Shown here: in pieces, positions 11,063-19,802 of the stretch
Layout: each line of letters starts with the position of its first letter
Position numbering within the stretch: position 1 is the stretch's first letter
Assembly (NCBI GenBank): GCA_001556125.1
Contig: LSIG01000136.1
Coordinates: forward strand, 75,174 to 139,173
Length of the DNA stretch: 64,000 nucleotides
Reading direction: 5' to 3'
Source: Rhizobiales bacterium CCH10-E5
GTDB lineage: Bacteria; Pseudomonadota; Alphaproteobacteria; Rhizobiales; Beijerinckiaceae
Program-made: the position numbers and the translations under genes
The notes under the pieces: model-generated
Told to the model about the DNA's origin: nothing
Databases searched by the model: none
The model's input: only the letters and a program-made list of their open reading frames with translations

Positions 11063-11863
11063 TTACCAGCCGGCGAGCACGTTGCCCTTGAAGCGCTCGG
11101 CGACGAAGGCCTTGATCTCCGGCGACTGATAGGTCTCGACCAGCGTCTTGACCCAGGGCTTGTCCTTGTCGGCAGCGCGGACCGCGATGACGTTCACATA
11201 GGGCCCCTTCGGATCCTCGCGCAGGATCGCCGAGGTCGGCTCGATCTTGGCGTCGACGGCGTAGTTGGTGTTGATCGCGGCGGCGGCGACATCGGTGAGG
11301 GTACGCGGGGTCTGCGCCGCCTCGACCTCGACGAATTTCAGCTTCTTGGGGTTGGCGACGATGTCGATCGGACCCGGCTTGAAGCCGACTCCGTCCCGCA
11401 GCTTGATCACGCCCTTGTCCTGCAGCAGCAGCAGCGAGCGGCCGCCATTGGTCGGGTCGTTCTGGATTGCGATCGAGGACCCGTCCGGCACATCGGCCCA
11501 GCTCTTGTACTTGGAAGAATAGATGCCGAGCGGGAAGTTCACGGTGAGGCCGACGCTGACGATCTTGAAGCCGCGATCCTTCACCTGGTTGTCGAGATAG
11601 GGCTGGTTCTGGAAGGAGTTGGCCTCCAGCTCGCCGGCGTCGAGCGCCTGATTGGGCACGACATAGTCGGAGAACTCGACGATCTTGAGATCGATGCCCT
11701 TCTTGGCGAGCAGCGGCTTCACCTGTTCGAGGATTTCGGCATGGGGGCCGGGCGAGACGCCGATGCGAACGATCTCCGGGGTCTGGGCGAGCCCGGGGAC
11801 GGCGAGGGTAAGCGCGGCGAGTGCGGTCGCGGCCAGAGCGGTACGGCGGGTGAGGATGGTCAT
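11063..11863 (-). CDS. metQ: Methionine-binding protein MetQ (NlpA family)
   Basis: Periplasmic binding protein (266 aa) for methionine, serving MetNI. A Tat/Sec-like signal ends at 'VPGLAQ' (about residue 26). No lipobox cysteine is present, so the protein should be soluble rather than a lipoprotein, unlike Escherichia coli MetQ. NlpA hallmarks include 'IGVSPGPHAEIL', 'VEFSDYVVPNQAL', 'ELEANSFQNQPYL' and 'IAIQNDPTNGGRSL'. It is the last gene of metN-metI-metQ, separated from metI by a 120-bp palindromic repeat, and ends at a strong terminator. The operon lies behind a SAM-II type riboswitch. Confidence 0.93.
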   Translation of the reverse strand: MTILTRRTALAATALAALTLAVPGLAQTPEIVRIGVSPGPHAEILEQVKPLLAKKGIDLKIVEFSDYVVPNQALDAGELEANSFQNQPYLDNQVKDRGFKIVSVGLTVNFPLGIYSSKYKSWADVPDGSSIAIQNDPTNGGRSLLLLQDKGVIKLRDGVGFKPGPIDIVANPKKLKFVEVEAAQTPRTLTDVAAAAINTNYAVDAKIEPTSAILREDPKGPYVNVIAVRAADKDKPWVKTLVETYQSPEIKAFVAERFKGNVLAGW

Positions 11864-11898
11864 GCGGTCGGTTCCTTCAGTTGGGATGGGTATCGCTC

Positions 11899-12018
11899 AG
11901 CCCTCATCCTGAGGAGCCGCGGCACGCGGCGTCTCGAAGGATGCTCCAGCTTGCGCGGGAGCCTCCTGGAGAATCCTTCGAGACGCGCTCCTGCTGAGCG
12001 CTCCTCAGGATGAGGGCT
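11899..12018. repeat. 120-bp nested palindromic repeat between metI and metQ
   Basis: Perfect 18-bp inverted ends (11899-11916 and 12001-12018, beginning AGCCCTCATCC). A second nested pair lies inside: GCGTCTCGAAGGAT (11929-11942) and ATCCTTCGAGACGC (11973-11986). A small central stem (GCTCC/GGAGC) is also present. The whole unit can fold into one long hairpin. The pattern matches dispersed non-coding repeats of Hyphomicrobiales. It sits inside the operon and may stabilise or attenuate the mRNA before metQ. Confidence 0.8.
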
Positions 12019-12041
12019 GAAGGCGGGTTGAGTGGTGTGGT

Positions 12042-12722
12042 TCAGGCGTGGCGCAGGCGCTTGTTGAGCCGGCGGGCGAGATGGTCGCCGATCGTCTGGA
12101 CGGTCTGGACGAGGACGATGAGGACGGCGACGACGGCGGCCATGACCTCGGGCATGAAGCGCTGGTAGCCGTAGCGAATGCCGAGATCGCCGAGCCCGCC
12201 GCCGCCGACCGCGCCGACCATGGCCGAGAAGCCGATCAGGCTGACGATGGCCAGCGTCAGGCCGAGCGCGATGGCCGGCAGCGCCTCGGGCACCAGCACC
12301 TTGCGGACGATCTGCAGCGGCGTCGCCCCCATCGCGCGGGCGGCCTCGACGAGGCCCTGGTCGACCTCGCGGATGGCGCCCTCGATCAGGCGGGCGATGA
12401 ACGGCGTCGCGGCCACGGTCAGCGGCACGATCGCGGCCTGGGTGCCGATCGAGGTGCCGGCGATCAACCGGGTGAAGGGGATGATCGCGACGACGAGGAT
12501 GATGAAAGGGGTCGAGCGCGTGGCGTTGACCAGCGTCCCGAGCACCGTGTTGAGGACCGGAGCCGCGAAGAGTTCGCCGCGCTTGCTGGTGGCGAGGAAG
12601 ACGCCGAGCGGCAGGCCGAGCACCGTGCCGAGGCCGGCGGCGACCGCGACCATCTGCAGCGTGTCGAGCGTCGCCTGCAGGATCAGCGCAGCGATCTGGG
12701 GCGAGATGATCTCAGGAAACAT
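12042..12722 (-). CDS. metI: Methionine ABC transporter permease MetI
   Basis: Inner-membrane permease (226 aa) with five to six hydrophobic helices and the coupling EAA loop 'VEAARAMGATPLQIVRKVLVPEALP'-type segment near residues 145-168. Family hallmarks 'NATRSTPFIIL' and 'GAVGGGGLGDLGIRYGYQRF' are present. The frame extends upstream inside metN, but the ATG at 12722 gives the normal family start ('MFPEIISPQ'). It overlaps the metN stop by 11 bp, so translation is probably coupled. It functions with MetN and MetQ in D/L-methionine uptake. Confidence 0.93.
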   Translation of the reverse strand: MFPEIISPQIAALILQATLDTLQMVAVAAGLGTVLGLPLGVFLATSKRGELFAAPVLNTVLGTLVNATRSTPFIILVVAIIPFTRLIAGTSIGTQAAIVPLTVAATPFIARLIEGAIREVDQGLVEAARAMGATPLQIVRKVLVPEALPAIALGLTLAIVSLIGFSAMVGAVGGGGLGDLGIRYGYQRFMPEVMAAVVAVLIVLVQTVQTIGDHLARRLNKRLRHA

Positions 12723-13821
12723 GGCCGATGACCTCCGCCTTGAGTTCCAGGCCGTTGAGCGCGCCGAGCACGGCGGCGAGCTCGGGATCGCGCGTCGGCA
12801 CCGAGACGAGCAGGCTGCCGAATGGCTTGCCGGCGATGGCGTCGATACGGCCGGCGAGGATGTTGACGTCGACGCCGATGGTTGAGCTGAGCCGGCTGAT
12901 GACCGGAGCCGTGGCATTCTCGCCGGTGAAGGTGATGCGCAGCACGGTCTGGTCGCCGGGCCGGGCCTCCTGGCGGATGCGCCCTTCCAGATAAGCCGGC
13001 AGCTCGACGCCGGTGACAGCCTCGACGAAGCGCGCCGTGGTCGGATGCTGCGGACGCGTCAGCACCGAGAAGACATCGCCCTCCTCGACGATGCGGCCGC
13101 CTTCGATCACCGCGACGCGATCGCAGATCTCCTTGATCACCGGAATCTCATGGGTGATCAGGAGGATGGTGATGCCGAGATCGCGGTTGACCTGTCGCAG
13201 CAGCGCCAGGATCGACTTCGTCGTCTCGGGGTCGAGCGCCGACGTCGCCTCATCGCAGAGCAGCACTTTCGGGTCGGTGGCGAGCGCGCGGGCGATGCCG
13301 ACGCGCTGCTTCTGGCCGCCGGAAAGCTCGGCCGGATAGCGCCCGCGCTTGTCGGCGAGGCCGACGAGATCGAGCAGCCGGGTGACCTTGTCCTCGATCT
13401 CCGCCTTCGGCGTGCCGGCGATCTCGAGCGGCAGCGCGACATTGGCGAAGACCGTGCGCGAGGACAGCAGGTTGAAGTGCTGGAAGATCATGCCGGTCGC
13501 CCGCCGGCGGCTGCGCCAGCCGGCTTCGGTGAGGCCGGTGACGTCCTCGCCCTCGATCAGGAGGCGGCCGGAGGTCGCGCGCTCCAGGCCATTGACCAGG
13601 CGAATCATGGTCGACTTGCCGGCGCCCGAGCGGCCGATCACGCCGACGATGGCGCCCTTGGGGACGTCGAGATCGATGCCGGACAGCGCAGCCACAGCGC
13701 CCTGCCCGTCGCGGGACGGGTAGGTCTTGCCGATCTGCGCGAAGCGGATGATCGGCGGGCGATGATCCGGCGCAGGGCCGGCCCCGACGCGAAAGGCGTC
13801 GGGCTTCACAAGAGCGTTCAT
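12712..13821 (-). CDS. metN: Methionine ABC transporter ATPase MetN
   Basis: ATPase (369 aa) energising methionine uptake. Walker A 'GRSGAGKST', signature 'LSGGQKQRVGIARAL', Walker B 'VLLCDEATSALD' and H-loop 'LITHE' are all present. A C-terminal NIL domain (about residues 290-369) is the site where cytosolic methionine inhibits transport in the family. A 30-residue N-terminal extension precedes the ABC domain. The start at 13821 is chosen because further upstream the frame reads Ser/Arg-rich shadow sequence. It begins 7 bp after the stop of a small 86-aa gene and overlaps metI. Control is likely through the SAM-II type riboswitch at about 14268-14325. Confidence 0.93.
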   Translation of the reverse strand: MNALVKPDAFRVGAGPAPDHRPPIIRFAQIGKTYPSRDGQGAVAALSGIDLDVPKGAIVGVIGRSGAGKSTMIRLVNGLERATSGRLLIEGEDVTGLTEAGWRSRRRATGMIFQHFNLLSSRTVFANVALPLEIAGTPKAEIEDKVTRLLDLVGLADKRGRYPAELSGGQKQRVGIARALATDPKVLLCDEATSALDPETTKSILALLRQVNRDLGITILLITHEIPVIKEICDRVAVIEGGRIVEEGDVFSVLTRPQHPTTARFVEAVTGVELPAYLEGRIRQEARPGDQTVLRITFTGENATAPVISRLSSTIGVDVNILAGRIDAIAGKPFGSLLVSVPTRDPELAAVLGALNGLELKAEVIGHVS

Positions 13822-13828
13822 GGGGACC

Positions 13829-14089
13829 TCAGGACGGGATGCGGCCGGCGCGGCGCGGCGGCGAGGCCAACTGCCGGGCCGCCCTTTCGGCGGCACCCGG
13901 CGTGGCGAAGCGATGACCCTCGAGTGCATCGAAGGCGGAGGCGGCGGAAATGAAGGTGAAGAAGCGCTCCTCGCCGCGCCGGCTGACGAGACCGGCCTGG
14001 GTCTCGCCGATCTCGATGACATAGGCCTGCTGGCTGCGCGGCGGCTGGCCCTGCTCGGGCCGGCCCGCACCGGAAAGACTGGCATTCAT
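13829..14089 (-). CDS. Small 86-aa protein upstream of metN, unknown function
   Basis: An 86-aa soluble protein in the met transcript, not recognised. It contains a compact beta-rich segment ('AYVIEIGETQAGLVSR', 'RFFTFISAASAFDALEGHRF') followed by a helical 'AAERAARQLAS' tail. This is similar in style to small conserved proteins of Rhizobiales. A GGGAG site lies 6-10 bp before its ATG at 14089, and its stop is 7 bp before the metN start, arguing for a real translated gene in the operon. It could be a regulator or only a translational lead-in for metN. Confidence 0.6.
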   Translation of the reverse strand: MNASLSGAGRPEQGQPPRSQQAYVIEIGETQAGLVSRRGEERFFTFISAASAFDALEGHRFATPGAAERAARQLASPPRRAGRIPS

Positions 14090-14168
14090 GACGGAACTCC
14101 CGCCGCATCCGCGGCGCTGCTGGACATCGGGGACTTTCGGAAAGCTCGCCTGGCGAGCGTCTCGACGG

Positions 14169-14231
14169 TCAGAGTCGACAGCGGCCGGATTCGGTGCGGG
14201 CGAGGGCGGGACGCAAGGTCGTGTCGATCAT
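14169..14231 (-). CDS. Candidate 20-aa leader ORF after the SAM-II riboswitch
   Basis: A 20-codon ORF starting at ATG 14231 and ending with TGA at 14169-14171. It reads 'MIDTTLRPAL' and ends 'SGRCRL'. It has one of the best ribosome-binding sites in the region, AGGAG 6 bp before the ATG. It lies directly downstream of the riboswitch aptamer and 79 bp before the next gene. It is not methionine rich, so a classical methionine attenuator is unlikely. The riboswitch may gate this start codon, with downstream coupling. Translation is inferred only from the site and position. Confidence 0.45.
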   Translation of the reverse strand: MIDTTLRPALARTESGRCRL

Positions 14232-14253
14232 GTTCGTCTCCTGTCGATGGAGC

Positions 14254-14325
14254 CCACGACCGCGTCGTGGCGCTTTAGCGTTTGGTGACGCGGCGCAAGC
14301 TGCTCGCTCAAATCCCCGCGGTCGC
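14254..14325 (-). ncRNA. SAM-II (SAM-alpha) type riboswitch with adjacent hairpin
   Basis: Read on the minus strand, the RNA carries the SAM-II landmarks in order. These are a P1 arm CGCGG, conserved GATTTG, 'GCTTGCGCCGCG' closing P1, then 'AAACGCTAAAGC' supplying the pseudoknot strand. This matches the H-type pseudoknot of SAM-II aptamers found before methionine genes in alphaproteobacteria. Next to it, CCACGAC-loop-GTCGTGG (14254-14270) forms a 7-bp hairpin that shares two bases with the aptamer 3' end, so the two folds may exclude each other. Downstream come a short leader ORF, an 86-aa gene and metNIQ. A translational off-switch in high S-adenosylmethionine is the expected behaviour. Confidence 0.8.
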
Positions 14326-14348
14326 CGGGCCAAGCCGACGACACAGTC

Positions 14349-14377
14349 AAGATGATGCGATGCGTCCTGTTTGTCAA
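14349..14377 (-). promoter_or_regulatory. Candidate promoter of the riboswitch-met transcript
   Basis: Minus-strand TTGACA (14372-14377) is a consensus -35 box. A weak -10 (CATCTT) follows after about 17 bp, placing the RNA start just before the aptamer. Directly upstream lies an imperfect dyad TTCTTTTAAAGAA near 14386-14398 that could bind a regulator. The remainder of the gap 14232-14549 must hold the divergent coaBC promoter; I see no other gene in it. Confidence 0.45.
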
Positions 14378-14549
14378 CTCGATCGTTCTTTTAAAGAAAC
14401 ATGCGAGCACGAGGCCCGGCTGTCCTGACCGCCCCGCCGTGGAGGAAATTCTTCTCTGCCGGTCGATTTCAGGCGGTCGCGCGAGGTGACGCCGCGGCAT
14501 GACAGGCGCCCCCCTGCGGTGCTAGGAAGCAGCGTCCCGGGGTCCAGGA

Positions 14550-15833
14550 ATGTCAGCCTTGTCCGCCTCCCGCTCCATCCTGCTGATCATCGGCGGCGGC
14601 ATCGCCGCCTATAAATGCCTCGAGCTGATCCGGCGGCTCAAGGATCGCGGCATCGCCACGCGCTGCATCCTGACCAAGGCCGGGCAGGAGTTCGTGACGC
14701 CGCTGGCCGTGTCCTCGCTCGCCGGCGAGCGCTGCTTCACCGATCTGTTCTCGCTGACGGACGAGGCCGATATCGGCCATATCGCGCTGTCGCGCTCGAC
14801 CGATCTGCTGGTGGTCGCGCCCGCGACTGCCGACCTGATCGCCAAGATGGCGAACGGGCTGGCCAACGACCTCGCCTCCACCGCGCTGCTGGCGACCGAC
14901 AAGCGCGTGCTGATCGCCCCCGCCATGAACCCGCGCATGTGGCAGCATCCGGCGACGCGCCGGAACATGGCGCAGCTCGAAAAGGACGGCGTGCTCGTCA
15001 TCGGCCCCAATTCCGGCGCCATGGCCGAGCGCGGCGAGAGCGGGCCGGGCCGCATGGCCGAGCCGCCCGAAATCATCGCCGCCATCGAACTTGCGCTGGC
15101 CGGCGAAGCCGCGAAGCCGCAGCGCGCCCTCGGCTTTCTCGGGCGCCTGCCGGGCACGGCCGACGGGCCGGGGCCGCTGGCGGGGCAGCATGTGCTGGTG
15201 ACGTCCGGCCCGACGCATGAAGCAATTGACCCGGTGCGCTACATCGCCAATCGCTCCTCGGGCAAGCAGGGCCACGCCATCGCCGCCGCTGCGGCCGCCG
15301 CAGGTGCGCGCGTCACGCTGGTTTCGGGGCCGGTCGCCCTGCCCGATCCGGAAGGCGTCGAGACGGTGCATGTCGAATCCGCCCGCGACATGCTCGCCGC
15401 CGTCGAGGCCGCGCTGCCGGCGCAGATCGCCATCTTCACCGCCGCCGTCGCCGACTGGCGGGTGGCGGAGGAGGCTTCGGAGAAGATGAAGAAGGACGGC
15501 GCCGCCCTGCCGCCACTCGCACTGATCGAGAATCCCGACATCCTGGCCACGATCGCGCGTCGGACGGACGGGCGGCCTGATCTCGTCATCGGCTTCGCCG
15601 CCGAGACGGAGAACGTCGTCGCCCATGCCCAGGCGAAGCTCGCCCGGAAGGGCTGCGACCTCATCGTCGCCAATGATGTCGGCGGTACGGGCGTCATGGG
15701 CGGCGATGCCAACACCGTGCATCTGGTGACGCCCGAGGGCGTCGAAAGCTGGCCGACCCTGGCGAAATCCGAGGTTGCCACGAGGCTTGTCGGCCACCTC
15801 GCGCGGCTCGCCCCGAAGCGGCCTGCGGCATGA
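14550..15833 (+). CDS. coaBC: Bifunctional phosphopantothenoylcysteine decarboxylase / phosphopantothenate-cysteine ligase
   Basis: Cytoplasmic flavoenzyme (427 aa) catalysing two steps of coenzyme A synthesis: joining cysteine to 4'-phosphopantothenate, then decarboxylation. The N-terminal CoaC half has '[16 protein letters not shown]', the catalytic His region 'IGHIALSR' and the substrate-clamp motif 'PAMNPRMW'. The C-terminal CoaB half starts near residue 210 ('[18 protein letters not shown]') and holds '[12 protein letters not shown]', 'FTAAVADWR' and 'GFAAET'. Length and order are normal. Its stop overlaps the dut start by 4 bp (ATGA). Use of cysteine by this enzyme links it to the downstream rrf2 and cysK genes. 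Confidence 0.96.
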   Translation: MSALSASRSILLIIGGGIAAYKCLELIRRLKDRGIATRCILTKAGQEFVTPLAVSSLAGERCFTDLFSLTDEADIGHIALSRSTDLLVVAPATADLIAKMANGLANDLASTALLATDKRVLIAPAMNPRMWQHPATRRNMAQLEKDGVLVIGPNSGAMAERGESGPGRMAEPPEIIAAIELALAGEAAKPQRALGFLGRLPGTADGPGPLAGQHVLVTSGPTHEAIDPVRYIANRSSGKQGHAIAAAAAAAGARVTLVSGPVALPDPEGVETVHVESARDMLAAVEAALPAQIAIFTAAVADWRVAEEASEKMKKDGAALPPLALIENPDILATIARRTDGRPDLVIGFAAETENVVAHAQAKLARKGCDLIVANDVGGTGVMGGDANTVHLVTPEGVESWPTLAKSEVATRLVGHLARLAPKRPAA

Positions 15834-16336
15834 GCGGGCCGGTCGAGGTCGCCTTCCAGCGGCTGGCGCATGCGACGGGACTGCCGCTGCCGGGCTATCA
15901 GAGCGCCGGTGCGGCGGGTATGGATCTGCCGGCGGCGCTGGCGGAGGGCGAAACCCTGGCGCTGGCGCCGGGTGCTCGCGCGCTGATCCCCACCGGGTTT
16001 TGCCTCCATCTTCCCGAGGGCTACGAGGCGCAGGTGCGGCCCCGCTCCGGGCTCGCCGCCCGGCATGGCGTCACGGTCCTGAACGCGCCCGGTACCGTCG
16101 ACAGCGACTATCGCGGCGAGATCAAGGTGATCCTGATCAATCACGGGCAAGCGCCTTTCCCGATCCGGCGCGGCGACCGGATCGCGCAGCTCGTCGTCGC
16201 GCCGGTCTCCCAGGCCGTCGCGCGCGAGGTGGCTGCGCTGCCCGCCAGCGAGCGTGGCACCCTTGGCTTCGGCTCGACGGGCGTCGCCGGCGCTATTTCT
16301 CCTCGCGTCCCCCCTCTCGCGGATCAAACGGCATGA
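15830..16336 (+). CDS. dut: Deoxyuridine 5'-triphosphate nucleotidohydrolase
   Basis: Trimeric dUTPase (168 aa) hydrolysing dUTP to dUMP, which keeps uracil out of DNA and feeds dTMP synthesis. All five motifs are visible: 'AGMDLPA', 'PRSGLA', '[13 protein letters not shown]', '[10 protein letters not shown]' and the C-terminal '[10 protein letters not shown]'. A tail of about 15 extra residues follows the last motif. The start overlaps the coaBC stop (ATGA at 15830-15833) and the stop overlaps the start of the Rrf2 gene, indicating tight translational coupling. The coaBC-dut order is conserved in many proteobacteria. Confidence 0.96.
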   Translation: MSGPVEVAFQRLAHATGLPLPGYQSAGAAGMDLPAALAEGETLALAPGARALIPTGFCLHLPEGYEAQVRPRSGLAARHGVTVLNAPGTVDSDYRGEIKVILINHGQAPFPIRRGDRIAQLVVAPVSQAVAREVAALPASERGTLGFGSTGVAGAISPRVPPLADQTA

Positions 16337-16785
16337 TGCTTCTCTCCCGGCGCAGCCAGCTCGCCATTGCTGCCGTCGTCGATATCGCCCTGCACGCCCG
16401 CCCCTCCCCGGTTGCGGCCAAACTGCTCGCCGCGCGCCATGATCTGCCGCCGCGGCATCTCGAAACGCTGCTGCAGGCGCTTGTGCGGGTCGGCATCCTG
16501 AAAGGTGTCCGCGGCCCGCGCGGCGGCTACGAACTGGCGCGCGAGCGGCGCCGGATCACCGCCGGCGACATTGCGCGCGCGGCGATGCAGGAGACCGGCG
16601 ATGACGGGCTGGGGCCGGCGCCACGTTCGACCCTGGTCGAGGAGGTGATCGCACCGGAGGTCGCGCGAGCCTCGCGGGCCTTTCTGTCCGTTCTCGACGA
16701 CGTCACGATTGAGGAGCTCTGTCATCGGGCCCAGGCTTCGGGGGGCGTTCCGGCCACAGAAGCGAGAGCCGATTTCACAATCTAA
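16333..16785 (+). CDS. Rrf2 family transcriptional regulator
   Basis: A 150-aa winged-helix regulator of the Rrf2/IscR/CymR family. The HTH covers about residues 25-60, with '[33 protein letters not shown]' showing the recognition helix and the wing in the usual RGxxGGY form. The three clustered cysteines that bind an Fe-S cluster in IscR are absent; only one Cys ('EELCHRA') is seen. It is therefore more likely a CymR-like sensor of cysteine status or of a protein partner. It overlaps dut by 4 bp and lies 95 bp upstream of cysK, the probable target. Confidence 0.88.
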   Translation: MMLLSRRSQLAIAAVVDIALHARPSPVAAKLLAARHDLPPRHLETLLQALVRVGILKGVRGPRGGYELARERRRITAGDIARAAMQETGDDGLGPAPRSTLVEEVIAPEVARASRAFLSVLDDVTIEELCHRAQASGGVPATEARADFTI

Positions 16786-16826
16786 TTCTGTTGTTTTTTG
16801 ATTTTATCGACATGGGATGTGAAATC
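16771..16826. promoter_or_regulatory. Inverted repeat and AT-rich control region before cysK
   Basis: GATTTCACA (16771-16779) and TGTGAAATC (16818-16826) form a perfect 9-bp inverted repeat with arms 38 bp apart, flanking an AT-rich segment with six consecutive T residues. The first arm covers the last codons of rrf2. The pair could be two half-sites of an Rrf2 or LysR regulator, or an RNA stem that insulates cysK. No convincing -35/-10 pair was identified. Confidence 0.4.
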
Positions 16827-16880
16827 TGATAGGCCGGCTTCGACCTTGCGGGCCATGAGCCTGCGCAGCAGGAGCATCCG

Positions 16881-17867
<987 letters not shown>

Positions 17868-17893
17868 GCGCGACGCAAGTCTTGATGGATGCC

Positions 17894-17923
17894 AAAGGCC
17901 CGGCCTCTCGCCGGGCCTTTTTT
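17894..17923 (+). terminator. Rho-independent terminator of cysK
   Basis: AAAGGCCCGGC (17894-17904) pairs perfectly with GCCGGGCCTTT (17910-17920) around a 5-nt loop, followed by a run of T to 17923. It lies 27 bp after the cysK stop. On the minus strand the A-rich left arm gives a T-run too, so it can also stop the convergent sensor kinase transcript. Confidence 0.92.
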
Positions 17924-17933
17924 GCGTCTGGGC

Positions 17934-19304
17934 TCAGTCGCGCTCGGGAAAATGCAGCGTGATGCGGGTCCCTGGCCGCGGGTCGCCTTCCGTCACCGCT
18001 GTTGCAGTCATCGTCGCCTGCATGCTGCGCAGCAGGCTGGCGAGGACGGTCTGTCCGAGTCCCTTGGCTTCGATCTCGGCGGGCATGCCGACGCCGTCAT
18101 CCTCGACGGTCAGGGCCAGCCCCGGGATGCCGTCCACCGTCTGATGCGCGAAGCGGATGACGATCCGCCCCGGCAACCCATCCGTGAAGGCGTGCTTGAT
18201 GGCGTTGGTGACGAGCTCGTTGACGATCACCACGAAGGAGACCGCATCGCGCCCGGGAAGGCGGATCTCGTCCATGGCGAGGGCGATCTCGATCGGCCGG
18301 CCCTCCGCCGCCTTGCCGATTTCGGCCAGCAGATCCTCCATGTAGGGCCGGGCCTCGATCTCGTCGGTGTCGAGGTCGAGCCGCAGGCGGCGCTGGCCGG
18401 CGGCAATCGCCTGGATGCGGGACTGGGCCTGCTGGAGGGCGGCGCGGACCGCAGGCTCGCGGCTCTGGCGGCTCTGGACGCTGAGCAGCGCCGAGACCAT
18501 GGCGAGGTTGTTGCCGACGCGGTGGTTCACGTCGCGCAGCAGCGCCTCGATGCGCAGCCGCTCGTTCTCAAGCTCGCGGGTGCGATCGCCGACCAGCCGC
18601 TCGAGCTCCGCATTGCTCTCGGCGAGCGAGAGGCTGCGCCTCTGGCGGATGCGCAGCTGCTGCCAGGCGGCGAAGGCGAGTCCCGCCAGCGCCACGACGA
18701 TGCCGACGCTGGCGAGGAGGCGCCGCCGCTCCTCGTTGCGGTTGAGCGAGACGAGGCGGACGTTCTCGGCATGCTGGAGTTGCTGCACGAGGTCGCGCAG
18801 GGCGTCCATGGCGCCGATACCCTTGCCCTGGCGGATGACGGCGAGCGCCTCCGGCTGCCGGCCGGCCCGCATCAGCGTCACGGTCGAATCCAATTCGTCG
18901 AGCTTGCGTTCCAAATGTTCGCGCAAGGCGGCGACGCGCTTCTGCTGATCGGGATCGCCCTCGACCAGCCGGTCGAGCGTCTCCAGCGCCGGCAGGACGG
19001 CGCCGCGGCCTTCCGTAAAGGGCTGGAGATAGCCCGAGAGCCCCGTGAGCAGATAGCCGCGCTGCCCGGTCTCGGCATCCCGAAGATGGCCGAGGAAGCG
19101 TTCCGCATGCTCACGCAGGGCGGTGGCCCGCGTCACCCGCTCGGCGGTATGCTGGGCCTGGAGGTTGATCCAGGCCGCAAGCACGACCGCCAGCGCGACC
19201 ACGCCGATGGCGACGACCGTCGTGGTCGCGGAGCGCAGCCTCGCCTTGAGCGCCGGGATCGCGGGTATCGGAAAGCGTGTGCGGGGCCTCGCCTGAATCG
19301 CCAT
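17934..19304 (-). CDS. Sensor histidine kinase, CHASE3 plus HisKA_2/HWE type
   Basis: A 456-aa membrane kinase. An N-terminal helix (about residues 27-48) and a second near 195-215 bracket a periplasmic CHASE3 domain with 'RDAETGQRGYLLTG'. A coiled-coil linker leads to a HisKA_2 dimerisation domain with the phospho-accepting His in 'RDVNHRVGNNLAMVSALL', then an ATPase domain with N-box 'VNELVTNAIKHAF' and 'VEDDGVGMP'. Kinases of this type often feed PhyR or other single-domain receivers of the general stress response. No response regulator is adjacent, so this is an orphan, and its partner cannot be read from context. Confidence 0.9.
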   Translation of the reverse strand: MAIQARPRTRFPIPAIPALKARLRSATTTVVAIGVVALAVVLAAWINLQAQHTAERVTRATALREHAERFLGHLRDAETGQRGYLLTGLSGYLQPFTEGRGAVLPALETLDRLVEGDPDQQKRVAALREHLERKLDELDSTVTLMRAGRQPEALAVIRQGKGIGAMDALRDLVQQLQHAENVRLVSLNRNEERRRLLASVGIVVALAGLAFAAWQQLRIRQRRSLSLAESNAELERLVGDRTRELENERLRIEALLRDVNHRVGNNLAMVSALLSVQSRQSREPAVRAALQQAQSRIQAIAAGQRRLRLDLDTDEIEARPYMEDLLAEIGKAAEGRPIEIALAMDEIRLPGRDAVSFVVIVNELVTNAIKHAFTDGLPGRIVIRFAHQTVDGIPGLALTVEDDGVGMPAEIEAKGLGQTVLASLLRSMQATMTATAVTEGDPRPGTRITLHFPERD

Positions 19305-19360
19305 GCGCTTCGTTCTATCGGGCGCGGCCCCAAACCCCTACGTCAAATGACAGGCCCGCC

Positions 19361-19798
19361 TCAGGCATTGCCCTCATCGGCGTCGTCGCCGGTGAAGAAC
19401 TGCCGGCCGAGCAGAGCACCCAGAACCACGACCCCGCCGACCGCTGCCAGGCGCCAACCCTTCTTCGAGGACAGGCCGGAGCCGACGATCTTGGCGGCCA
19501 GCGGCGCAGCCACCAGCGCGGTGGCGGCGATCGGCCGGCGCGGCCGCGGCCGGTTCTTGACGTAGAGCGCAATGCCCATCGTCAGCAGGCCGAGGACGAA
19601 CAACCCGGCAGCGACGATGAGGCTGGCCTCCGCCGAGCCGTAGCGCAGCGCCAGGACCGTGTGCAGCGCTGCCACCAGATAGCCGCCGGCGCAGAGCAGC
19701 AGAAGCAGCCCGAAGGCCAGCAGACCGTAGACGGTGGCGTTGCGGCGCACGGCACCGGACACTTCCGTCGCGATATAGGCGCCGATTCCCCCCAGCAT
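19361..19798 (-). CDS. Phage-holin-like (holin-X superfamily) membrane protein
   Basis: A 145-aa protein with two adjacent helices (about residues 22-45 and 55-78), a basic loop 'KNRPRPRRP', a further hydrophobic stretch and a polar acidic tail 'GDDADEGNA'. It resembles the putative holin-X/Phage_holin_3_6 membrane proteins that commonly sit beside DUF883/ElaB-like genes. No lytic partner is present, so a holin role is not implied. The ATG at 19798 is chosen because the frame upstream is a shadow of the neighbouring gene. The start lies just 4 bp from the stop of that gene, so both belong to one transcript. Confidence 0.75.
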   Translation of the reverse strand: MLGGIGAYIATEVSGAVRRNATVYGLLAFGLLLLLCAGGYLVAALHTVLALRYGSAEASLIVAAGLFVLGLLTMGIALYVKNRPRPRRPIAATALVAAPLAAKIVGSGLSSKKGWRLAAVGGVVVLGALLGRQFFTGDDADEGNA

Positions 19799-19802
19799 GG
19801 GA

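Noticed and set aside
13822..14085. 88-codon N-terminal extension of MetN
   Set aside because: Ser/Arg/Pro-rich sequence lying over the separate 86-aa gene; the family start is at 13821.
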